5,149 bases of DNA. Source: Tagaea sp. GTDB lineage: Bacteria; Pseudomonadota; Alphaproteobacteria; CACIAM-22H2. This document shows positions 1-5,149 of the stretch, one piece after another. A model generated the notes under the pieces. The model searched no databases. It worked only from the letters and a program-made list of their open reading frames with translations, and was not told where the DNA came from. Made by a program: the position numbers and the translations under genes. Position 1 is the first letter of the stretch; every line of letters starts with the position of its first letter. The DNA lies in assembly GCA_023653245.1 (NCBI GenBank), contig JAMNXK010000211.1, positions 1 to 5,149 of the forward strand, given 5' to 3'.

Positions 1-3000
1 AAGGTGAAGGCCTCCACGTACTCCTCCAGCGGCACGCCGTATTGCAGGCCGATCGACACGGCGATGGCGAAATTGTTCATCAAGCTGCGGAAGGCGGCAC
101 CCTCCTTGTGCATGTCGATGAACAGCTCGCCGATCTGGCCGGTCTCGTACTCGCCGGTGCGCAAGTAAACCTTGTGCCCGCCGACCATCGCCTTTTGCGT
201 ATAGCCCTTGCGCCGGTTGGGCAGGCGCTGGCGCGAGGCGGCGGCCACGCGCTCGACGATGCGTTCGACGATGCGCTCGACCTTGACCGTCGCAGGCGCG
301 GCCGCGATCGCCTCGACCTCCTCGTGCAGGTCGATATCCTCGCCCACGATCGAGGCGAGCGGCTGCGAGAGCTTCGAGCCGTCGCGATAGAGCGCGTTGG
401 CCTTCAAGCACAGGCGCCAGGACAGCAGATAGGCGTCCTTGCAATCCTCGACCGTCGCGGCGTTGGGCATGTTGATGGTCTTGGAGATCGCCCCCGAGAT
501 GAAGGGCTGGGCCGCGGCCATCATGCGGATATGGCTTTCGACCGACAGATAGCGCTTGCCCAGACGCCCGCAGGGATTGGCGCAATCGAAGACCGGCAGA
601 TGCTCGACCTTCAGATGCGGCGCCCCTTCGAGCATCATCGAGCCCGAGCACCAGGTGTTGGCGGCGTCGATCTCGCCCTTGGCGAAGCCGAGCGCGGTCA
701 GCATGTCGAACGCCGGATCGTCGAGCTGTTCTTTGGTCAGCTTCAGGGTCTTCAAGCAGAACTCTTCGCCCAGCGTCCACTTGTTGAACGCGAACTTCAC
801 GTCGAAGGCCGACTTCAACGCGGCTTCGAGCGCGTCGAGCTGCGCTTGGCCGAAGCCCTTGGCCTTCAGCGCTTCGTGGCTGATGGCGTTGGAGCCCTTG
901 AGCGTGCCGTGACCGACCGCGTAGGCGATGATGTCGTCGATCTGGCTTTGCGTGTAGCCGAGGGTCTTGAGACCCGCCGGCACGACGCGATTGATGATCT
1001 TGAAGTAGCCGCCGCCGGCCAGCTTCTTGAACTTCACCAGCGCGAAATCGGGCTCGATGCCGGTCGTGTCGCAATCCATCACCAGGCCGATCGTGCCGGT
1101 GGGCGCGATCACGGTGGCTTGGGCGTTGCGATAGCCGTGCGCCACACCCAGTTCGAGCGCGTCGTCCCACGCCTTCTTGGCGGCCTCGATCAGGCGTTGA
1201 TCGGGGCATTCCTTGGCCGGCAGCGGGACGGGGGCGATCGTCAGCCCTTCGTAGCCCGTCGCTTCGCCGTAGGCCGCGCGGCGATGGTTGCGGATCACGC
1301 GCAGCATGTGCTCGCGGTTGGGCTCGAAGCCGGGGAAGGGCCCGAGCTCGGACGCCATTTCGGCCGAGGTCGCGTAGCTCACGCCGGTCATGATCGCCGA
1401 GATGGCGCCGGAGATCGCGCGGCCTTCGTCGGAATCGTAGCCGAGGCCCATCGACATCAACAGGCCGCCGATATTGGCGAAGCCCAGGCCCAGCGTGCGG
1501 TACTCGTAGGAGAGCTCGGCGATGCGCTTGGACGGGAATTGCGCCATCAGCACCGAGATTTCGAGCGTCACCGTCCACAGGCGGCAGGCGTGCTCGAAGG
1601 CCGGCGAATCGAACGAGCCGTCCGGACGGCGCAAGGCCAGCAGGTTGACCGAAGCGAGGTTGCACGCCGTGTCGTCGAGGAACATGTATTCCGAGCACGG
1701 GTTCGAGGCGTTGATGCGCCCCGATTCCGGGCAGGTGTGCCACTCGTTGATCGTCGTGTCGTATTGCAGCCCCGGATCGGCCGAGGCCCAAGCGGCTTCG
1801 CCGATCTTGTCCCACAGCTCCTTGGCGTCCACGGTCTTGTGCAGCTTGCCGTCGGTGCGGCGCGTGAGCTCCCACTTGCCGTTGTCGAGCACGGCCTGCA
1901 GGAACGCGTTCGTGACGCGCACGGAATTGTTCGAGTTCTGGCCCGAGACGGTCAGATACGCGTCCGAATCCCAATCGGTGTCGTAGGTCTTGAAGTCGAT
2001 CCGATCGAAGCCCTGCTTGGCGAATTGGATGACGCGCTGGATGTAGTTCTCGGGGATCAGGACCTTGCGGGCGGCCTTGATGGCGTTGCGCAAGGCGGCG
2101 TTCTTCTTCGGATCGAAGCCGGCCTCGCCCGCGGGGCGGTCGCACGCGACCATGATTTCGTTGAGGTGCTTGGCGCACAGGCGCGAGCCCGCGACCAGCG
2201 CCGCGACCTTCTGCTCCTCGACGACCTTCCAATCGATGTAGCTCTCGATATCCGGATGGTCGATATCGACGGTGACCATCTTGGCGGCGCGGCGCGTGGT
2301 GCCGCCCGACTTGATCGCACCCGCCGCACGGTCGCCGATCTTGAGGAAGCTCATCAAGCCCGACGACTTGCCGCCGCCCGACAGCTTCTCGCTCTCGCCG
2401 CGCAGCTTGGAGAAGTTCGAACCCGTGCCCGAGCCGTACTTGAACAGGCGCGCCTCGCGCACCCAAAGGTCCATGATCCCGCCTTCGTTGACCAGATCGT
2501 CGGCGACCGACTGGATGAAGCAGGCGTGGGGCTGCGGATGCTCGTAGGCCGAGGCCGAGGGCGTCAGCTTGCCGGTGCGGAAATCGACGTAGAAATGGCC
2601 CTGGCCGGGGCCGTCGATGCCATAGGCCCAATGCAGGCCGGTGTTGAACCATTGCGGCGAATTGGGGGCCGCGATCTGGGCGGCGAGCATGTAGCGCATC
2701 TCGTCGAAATAGGCGCGCGCGTCGCTTTCCGAATCGAAATAGCCGCCCTTCCAGCCCCAATAGGCCCAGGTGCCGGCCAGGCGATCGAAGACCTGCTTGG
2801 CGGATTTCTCGCCGACGATGCGCTCTTTCTCCGGCAGCTTGGCCAGGATGGCGTCGTCCGCCTTCTTGCGCCACAGCCACGACGGCACGTCGTTCTCTTC
2901 GACGCTCTTCAACGCCGCGGGCAGGCCGCGCTTGCGGAAATACTTCTGCGCCAGCACGTCGCACGCGACCTGCGACCAGCCGGCCGGAACCTCGATGTCC

Positions 3001-3116
3001 TTGGCCTGGAAGACGACCGAACCGTCGGGATTCTTGATCACGCTGTCGGTCGTCGTGAATTCGATGCCGGCGTAGGCGTCAGCCCCGTCCTGCGTAAAGC
3101 GCCGTTCGATCCGCAT
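1..3116 (-). CDS. nrdJ: Adenosylcobalamin-dependent (class II) ribonucleotide reductase, C-terminus cut by window edge
   Basis: Cytoplasmic enzyme that reduces ribonucleotides to deoxyribonucleotides, using adenosylcobalamin to make the active-site thiyl radical. The minus strand reads open for 1038 codons from ATG (MRIERRFT...) to the window edge. Visible motifs are NSPQWFNTG (152-160), HACFIQS with Cys199, GSGTGSNFS (228-236), RRAAKM (275-280), NPCSE (472-476), [10 protein letters not shown] with Cys485, and PTGTIG (672-677). By family knowledge, Asn472, Cys474 and Glu476 are the catalytic N-C-E triad and Cys199/Cys485 the redox pair; Cys474 and Cys485 are 11 apart, as in Thermotoga NrdJ. 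A TSCPD-type domain begins near residue 970 ([20 protein letters not shown]). I see no ATP-cone at the N-terminus and no intein. About 150-200 residues are probably missing. The start is supported by a strong GGAGG and family-like N-terminus. An in-frame ATG at 3251 would add 45 unlikely residues. Confidence 0.97.
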   Translation of the reverse strand, partial: MRIERRFTQDGADAYAGIEFTTTDSVIKNPDGSVVFQAKDIEVPAGWSQVACDVLAQKYFRKRGLPAALKSVEENDVPSWLWRKKADDAILAKLPEKERIVGEKSAKQVFDRLAGTWAYWGWKGGYFDSESDARAYFDEMRYMLAAQIAAPNSPQWFNTGLHWAYGIDGPGQGHFYVDFRTGKLTPSASAYEHPQPHACFIQSVADDLVNEGGIMDLWVREARLFKYGSGTGSNFSKLRGESEKLSGGGKSSGLMSFLKIGDRAAGAIKSGGTTRRAAKMVTVDIDHPDIESYIDWKVVEEQKVAALVAGSRLCAKHLNEIMVACDRPAGEAGFDPKKNAALRNAIKAARKVLIPENYIQRVIQFAKQGFDRIDFKTYDTDWDSDAYLTVSGQNSNNSVRVTNAFLQAVLDNGKWELTRRTDGKLHKTVDAKELWDKIGEAAWASADPGLQYDTTINEWHTCPESGRINASNPCSEYMFLDDTACNLASVNLLALRRPDGSFDSPAFEHACRLWTVTLEISVLMAQFPSKRIAELSYEYRTLGLGFANIGGLLMSMGLGYDSDEGRAISGAISAIMTGVSYATSAEMASELGPFPGFEPNREHMLRVIRNHRRAAYGEATGYEGLTIAPVPLPAKECPDQRLIEAAKKAWDDALELGVAHGYRNAQATVIAPTGTIGLVMDCDTTGIEPDFALVKFKKLAGGGYFKIINRVVPAGLKTLGYTQSQIDDIIAYAVGHGTLKGSNAISHEALKAKGFGQAQLDALEAALKSAFDVKFAFNKWTLGEEFCLKTLKLTKEQLDDPAFDMLTALGFAKGEIDAANTWCSGSMMLEGAPHLKVEHLPVFDCANPCGRLGKRYLSVESHIRMMAAAQPFISGAISKTINMPNAATVEDCKDAYLLSWRLCLKANALYRDGSKLSQPLASIVGEDIDLHEEVEAIAAAPATVKVERIVERIVERVAAASRQRLPNRRKGYTQKAMVGGHKVYLRTGEYETGQIGELFIDMHKEGAAFRSLMNNFAIAVSIGLQYGVPLEEYVEAFT
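249..284 (-). repeat. Three 12-bp tandem units inside nrdJ (VERI repeat)
   Basis: Plus-strand units GCGCTCGACGAT, GCGTTCGACGAT and GCGCTCGACCTT follow one another without a gap. On the coding strand they read as [12 protein letters not shown], residues 946-957, in the charged segment joining the reductase barrel to the C-terminal TSCPD-type domain. The repeat keeps frame, so copy-number change would lengthen or shorten the linker by four residues at a time. It may form a short helix or coiled coil; that is inference. Confidence 0.8.
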
Positions 3117-3121
3117 TCCAG

Positions 3122-3126
3122 CCTCC
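3122..3126 (-). promoter_or_regulatory. Ribosome binding site of nrdJ
   Basis: GGAGG on the minus strand sits five bases before the ATG at 3116. It decides between this start and the in-frame ATG at 3251, which has only a G-run in front of it. Confidence 0.8.
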
Positions 3127-3383
3127 AACCGGTTCTTCTTCGACGTCGCGGCCCCTGATGGCCGAATCGTCGTCTCGTTGCGTCCCGAGCGATCCTGCGT
3201 GCGCCGTCCCCGGACAACGCGCAAGATCCACCCCCGTCTTCGCCGACTCATCCCCCATCCCGGTGTTGCGGGTTGATCCCGTCTCACTAGATGTCGTGGT
3301 TGGGGGCGAAGCTCGTTACCAAATGTTGACCAAAGGCGGGATTCGGCCGCAACAGGATTTTGAGGGCTGTTGATCGAGACCCA

Positions 3384-3393
3384 CAATATGTAG
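3384..3393 (-). promoter_or_regulatory. Candidate NrdR box 1 for nrdJ
   Basis: On the minus strand CTACATATTG, followed by TGG, matches 9 of 10 positions of the NrdR-box core CwAtATaTwG as I remember it. NrdR is the ATP-cone repressor that controls ribonucleotide reductase genes in most bacteria, so the site is in the right context, about 270 bp upstream of the nrdJ start. A short near-palindrome in AT-rich DNA can arise by chance. Confidence 0.4.
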
Positions 3394-3402
3394 GAGGTTC
3401 AA

Positions 3403-3412
3403 CAAGATATGG
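3403..3412 (-). promoter_or_regulatory. Candidate NrdR box 2 for nrdJ
   Basis: CCATATCTTG on the minus strand matches 8 of 10 core positions. It lies 19 bp centre to centre from box 1. NrdR boxes usually come in tandem on the same helix face; 19 bp is only roughly two turns and shorter than the common three-turn spacing, which lowers confidence. Confidence 0.28.
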
Positions 3413-3640
3413 GGTGTTAAAGGGCGCAAACCCCCCAGTTTCCTTGTCCAGCCTTATTTTATTGTTTTTGAACAGATGGTTAGTGGGGGGGCAAAATCGG
3501 GCACTGGGCGATATTGCACCGCAGCATCGGGTGCCAGAAAACATTCATATTTCTCAGTTTTTCATTCTTATGCAAAGGCTTAATTATCCGCCGGGTTAAC
3601 TGTGAAATAGTGAAAGTCCCGGAAAATGGGAACTCGCTTG

Positions 3641-3658
3641 CGACGCGGGCCCGCGTCG
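3641..3658. repeat. Perfect 18-bp palindrome
   Basis: CGACGCGGGCCCGCGTCG is identical to its own reverse complement. It lies at the edge of the AT-rich island, about 90 bp upstream of the RidA-like gene. As DNA it could be a dimeric operator, for example for the adjacent WYL regulator; as RNA it could fold into a 7-bp stem with a GGCC loop. No T-run follows on either strand, so it is not a typical intrinsic terminator. Confidence 0.7.
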
Positions 3659-3678
3659 GGTCCGGCGCGGGCGCGAAA

Positions 3679-3706
3679 CCCTCCTCTCAAGACGTTGAGA
3701 GGAGGG
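3679..3706. repeat. Perfect inverted repeat, 12-bp stem with GACG loop
   Basis: Arms CCCTCCTCTCAA (3679-3690) and TTGAGAGGAGGG (3695-3706) are exact reverse complements around a four-base loop. The right arm contains GAGGAGGG, which resembles a Shine-Dalgarno sequence but lies 43 bases before the ATG at 3750, too far to serve it. The hairpin would sit in the 5' leader of the RidA-like gene if transcription starts upstream of it. Only TTT follows on the minus strand, so terminator function is weakly supported. Confidence 0.75.
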
Positions 3707-3735
3707 CCGCGCTACATCGGCGCCCTCGAATTTCG

Positions 3736-3741
3736 AAAGGA
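3736..3741 (+). promoter_or_regulatory. Ribosome binding site of the RidA-like gene
   Basis: AAAGGA lies eight bases before the ATG at 3750. It is an ordinary spacing and supports this start. Confidence 0.55.
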
Positions 3742-3749
3742 CGCGCCAA

Positions 3750-4145
3750 ATGAAGAGAACGCCGGTCAACCCTTGGCCTTGGTCGCTGAAGCTCGGTTAC
3801 AACCAAGCCGAACTCCTCGTCGGCGAGAAGCGGCGCCTGGTCTGCGCAGGCCAGACGGCTGTCGATGCCGACGGCGCGCCGCAATTTCCGGACGACATGC
3901 GTGGCCAGATCGCGCTGGCGCTGGACAATCTCGAGGCCGTCTTGCGCGCCGGCGGAATGGGCTTGGCCGATGTCGTGCGGCTGGGCGTCTTCACCACCGA
4001 TGTGGACGCGGCCTTGCGGAACTTCGACCTTCTCGGCGCCCGATTCGGCGCGGCGGGCGCCGCCCCGCCGATGACGCTGCTGGGCGTGAGCCGGCTGGCG
4101 CTGCCGTCGCTGATGTTCGAAATCGAAGCGACGGCGGCGGACTGA
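3750..4145 (+). CDS. RidA/YjgF/YER057c/UK114 family protein with variant active site
   Basis: A 131-residue protein, the usual size for this trimeric cytoplasmic family. Recognisable segments are LVCAGQTAVDADG (30-42), a central helix DDMRGQIALALDNLEAVLRAGG (48-69, with the usual QxxxAxxNL pattern), the strand VVRLGVFTTDV (75-85) and the C-terminal VSRLALPSLMFEIEATA (113-129). Canonical RidA hydrolyses reactive enamines/imines such as 2-aminoacrylate, using an arginine (Arg105 in E. coli). My hand alignment on the conserved RL and EIEA blocks puts Met108 there, while Glu124 keeps the position of E. coli Glu120. It therefore looks like one of the arginine-less Rid subfamilies, whose activities are mostly unknown, and RidA deaminase activity should not be assumed. 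It lies 82 bp upstream of a WYL regulator gene on the same strand and is divergent from nrdJ. Confidence 0.9.
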   Translation: MKRTPVNPWPWSLKLGYNQAELLVGEKRRLVCAGQTAVDADGAPQFPDDMRGQIALALDNLEAVLRAGGMGLADVVRLGVFTTDVDAALRNFDLLGARFGAAGAAPPMTLLGVSRLALPSLMFEIEATAAD

Positions 4146-4170
4146 CCCGCCTTGCCGCCGGGATGCGCGC

Positions 4171-4186
4171 TCCCCATCTTGGGGGA
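4171..4186 (+). terminator. Short hairpin in the RidA-like/regulator spacer, possible attenuator
   Basis: TCCCC (4171-4175) can pair with GGGGA (4182-4186) in the 82-bp gap between the two plus-strand genes. The stem is only five pairs and the downstream T-run is just ATTT. It could weakly attenuate transcription into the regulator gene, or be chance. Confidence 0.2.
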
Positions 4187-4217
4187 CGGATTTGGCGAGC
4201 CGCTTCGTTCGGCGCCC

Positions 4218-4223
4218 GGGAGG
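4218..4223 (+). promoter_or_regulatory. Ribosome binding site of the WYL regulator
   Basis: GGGAGG ends four bases before ATG 4228. The spacing is slightly short, but the site is strong and favours this ATG over an upstream in-frame TTG at 4192, which has no comparable site. Confidence 0.6.
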
Positions 4224-4227
4224 TTCG

Positions 4228-4905
4228 ATGCGACGCGCGGAACGGCTGTTCAGACTGGTGAACGAGATGCGCAGCCGGCGCGTCAGCCGCGCCTTCGATC
4301 TGGCCGCCGCGCTCGAAGTCGGCGTCAGCACGATCTATCGCGACATCGCGCATCTTCAAGCGTCGGGCCTGCCGATCGAAGGCGCGGCGGGCGTCGGTTA
4401 CCTGCTGCGGCCGGGGTTCGATCTGCCGAACGTGACGTTCACGCACGACCAGATCGACGCGCTCGCCATCGGCTTGTCCTACGTGGAACGCACGGGCGAC
4501 GCTGTCTTGGCGGCCGCCGCGCGCGAGGTGCGGGCGGCGATCCAAGCCGGCCTGCCCAAGCCCGAGGAGCGCAAGCTCGCCGGCGCCCCGTTCTACAATC
4601 TGCAGCCCAAGCGCCCGGCGTCGCGCGCGGGCGAGGCGCTGCGCCAAGCGATCCGGCGCCAGCGCGTGGTCGAGATCGTCTACAAGGCCGGCTCGGCGGC
4701 GGCGACGCGCCGGCGCGTGCGTCCGCTCGTGATGTGGGATCTGCCGGACGGGTGGATGGTTTCGGGCTGGTGCGAGCTGCGCGCCGGGTTCCGGACGTTC
4801 CGATGGGACCGGATCGTGGAACTCGACGTGACGAAGGAACGTTTCGCGGAAGACGCGACAACCGGCCTGATCGCGTTCATGGAACGCGAGCGGTGCCACG
4901 CATAG
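4228..4905 (+). CDS. YafY-type HTH and WYL-domain transcriptional regulator
   Basis: A 225-residue DNA-binding protein. The N-terminus MRRAERLFRLVNEMRSRR is typical of YafY/DeoR-like HTH_11 regulators. The winged helix covers about residues 3-62, with recognition helix VSTIYRDIAHLQASG (33-47) and wing GLPIEGAAGVGYLL (47-60). The C-terminal WYL domain, about residues 135-205, has the core GWMVSGWCELRAGFRTFRWDRI (175-196). It keeps the FRTFRWDRI arginines, but the name-giving W-Y-L is W-M-V (176-178). WYL domains are thought to sense nucleic acids or small ligands. Proteins of this type often control a neighbouring gene, so the RidA-like gene 82 bp upstream on the same strand is the natural candidate target or operon partner. 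That link is inference. Starting at TTG 4192 would add 12 residues outside the family pattern. Confidence 0.93.
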   Translation: MRRAERLFRLVNEMRSRRVSRAFDLAAALEVGVSTIYRDIAHLQASGLPIEGAAGVGYLLRPGFDLPNVTFTHDQIDALAIGLSYVERTGDAVLAAAAREVRAAIQAGLPKPEERKLAGAPFYNLQPKRPASRAGEALRQAIRRQRVVEIVYKAGSAAATRRRVRPLVMWDLPDGWMVSGWCELRAGFRTFRWDRIVELDVTKERFAEDATTGLIAFMERERCHA

Positions 4906-4906
4906 G

Positions 4907-4928
4907 CGCGCGCGTTCAGGCGCGCGCG
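4907..4928. terminator. CG-repeat hairpin between convergent genes, possible bidirectional terminator
   Basis: CGCGCGCG (4907-4914) and CGCGCGCG (4921-4928) flank a six-base loop TTCAGG. The element spans the 10-bp gap between two convergent stop codons and codes for the last residues of the minus-strand gene. It is self-complementary in either direction, so both transcripts could fold it. There is no T-run, so Rho or simple convergence could equally end transcription. Confidence 0.35.
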
Positions 4929-5149
4929 GCCAGCGGCAGGTTCACGAGCAGGTTTTGGGGCTTGAGGCGGATGCGCTTGTCCTGGTCCATCGCCAGTCCC
5001 AGATAGACCGGCCGCCCGGCGATATCCGCGCGCATCGCGCTGGGATCGGCGAAATCGAGCCGGAACAGCGCCACGATGCGCTTCAGGCGTTCTTCGTCGA
5101 CCTCCTGGCCGCGATAGAGATCGTTCATGATCGCCGTCGCTTCGGCGTC
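4916..5149 (-). CDS. Unrecognised protein, C-terminal 77 residues only
   Basis: The minus-strand frame is open from the window edge to the TGA at 4916-4918. It reads DAEATAIMNDLYRGQEVDEE, then a basic helical stretch RLKRIVALFRLDFADP, then GRPVYLGLAMDQDKRIRLKP and an end NLLVNLPLAARA. The ATG at 5128 is internal or optional, since the frame continues upstream with no stop, so this is most likely the tail of a longer gene. Composition and codon use match the neighbouring genes. I see no membrane segment, signal peptide or catalytic motif, and I cannot name the family. It converges on the WYL regulator gene with a 10-bp gap, so it is not in the same operon. Confidence 0.75.
   Translation of the reverse strand, partial: DAEATAIMNDLYRGQEVDEERLKRIVALFRLDFADPSAMRADIAGRPVYLGLAMDQDKRIRLKPQNLLVNLPLAARA

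Larger units (their letters stand above)
3117..3749. other. Divergent intergenic region between nrdJ and the RidA-like gene
   Basis: About 630 bp separate the two divergent starts. I find no protein in it that looks real: the open frames overlap one another on both strands, lack recognisable domains and have poor codon bias. The part next to nrdJ (3117-3300) is GC-rich, the middle (about 3400-3640) is clearly AT-rich with T-runs, and the part next to the RidA-like gene holds two inverted repeats. It most likely carries both promoters. No convincing -35/-10 pair stands out; on the plus strand TTGAAC (3468-3473) with CAAAAT (3492-3497), 18 bp apart, is the least bad. I saw no tRNA and no B12-box-like cobalamin riboswitch on the nrdJ strand. 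Confidence 0.75.

Noticed and set aside
1..3116. Intein in nrdJ
   Set aside because: Ribonucleotide reductases often host inteins, but the reductase sequence runs through all active-site motifs without interruption.
42..3158. 1038-codon plus-strand open frame
   Set aside because: It is the exact antisense of nrdJ in codon register. The minus strand carries all the reductase motifs and a strong ribosome binding site, and the plus translation has no recognisable domain.
3117..3251. N-terminal extension of nrdJ from an in-frame ATG at 3251
   Set aside because: The 45 extra residues are very Arg-rich, use codons the gene otherwise avoids (TCA, AGA), and do not fit the family N-terminus. The GGAGG before ATG 3116 is far better.
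3247..3290. tRNA T-arm-like GGGTTGATCCC
   Set aside because: The stem and loop are too short and there are no acceptor or anticodon arms. Only small alternative CCCG/CGGG hairpins are present.
3158..3373. 71-codon plus-strand open frame before the AT-rich island
   Set aside because: Low-complexity Ser/Arg/Pro composition, no recognisable motif, and it spans the nrdJ leader.
3287..3544. 85-codon minus-strand open frame in the AT-rich island
   Set aside because: It has no domain, no clear ribosome binding site and mixed composition, and it overlaps an equally open plus frame (3360-3599). It also covers the candidate NrdR boxes.
3117..3640. Cobalamin riboswitch before nrdJ
   Set aside because: Considered because the enzyme needs B12, but I found no convincing B12-box on the nrdJ strand; a covariance-model search would settle it.
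3626..4261. 211-codon plus-strand frame overlapping the RidA-like gene
   Set aside because: Arg/Gly/Ala-rich shadow translation that reads across the hairpins and the whole RidA-like gene in another frame.
3687..4899. Long minus-strand frames opposite the RidA-like and WYL genes
   Set aside because: Arg/Ala/Pro-rich shadows of high-GC coding sequence; the plus-strand genes have clear family signatures.

Overview
The window is high-GC DNA with the codon usage and gene content of an alphaproteobacterium. The large minus-strand gene most resembles the long (about 1200-residue) vitamin B12-dependent ribonucleotide reductases of Rhodospirillales and relatives. That assignment rests on remembered family sequences, not a database search.

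Layout: (1) bases 1-3116, minus strand, hold the first 1038 codons of nrdJ, a class II (adenosylcobalamin-dependent) ribonucleotide reductase whose C-terminal end lies outside the window. (2) Bases 3117-3749 are a divergent intergenic region of about 630 bp with no convincing gene. Its middle (roughly 3400-3640) is much more AT-rich than anything else here. It holds two NrdR-box-like sites for nrdJ, and towards ridA a perfect 18-bp palindrome and a perfect 12-bp-stem hairpin. (3) Bases 3750-4145, plus strand, encode a small RidA/YjgF-family protein in which the canonical catalytic arginine appears to be methionine. (4) Bases 4228-4905, plus strand, encode a YafY-type HTH-WYL transcriptional regulator, probably co-transcribed with or linked to the RidA-like gene. 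(5) Bases 4916-5149, minus strand, hold the C-terminal end of an unrecognised protein that converges on the regulator gene with a 10-bp gap. A CG-repeat hairpin spans the junction.

Functionally, nrdJ supplies deoxyribonucleotides by an oxygen-independent, B12-dependent radical mechanism. The RidA-like protein and the WYL regulator look like a separate small unit, a possible metabolite-damage or small-molecule enzyme with its regulator. Most long plus-strand open frames in the first 3.1 kb are antisense shadows of nrdJ. I see no mobile element, CRISPR array, tRNA or rRNA, and no clearly new multi-gene system. The points most worth a second look are the variant RidA active site, the structured leader upstream of it, and the regulatory region of nrdJ.
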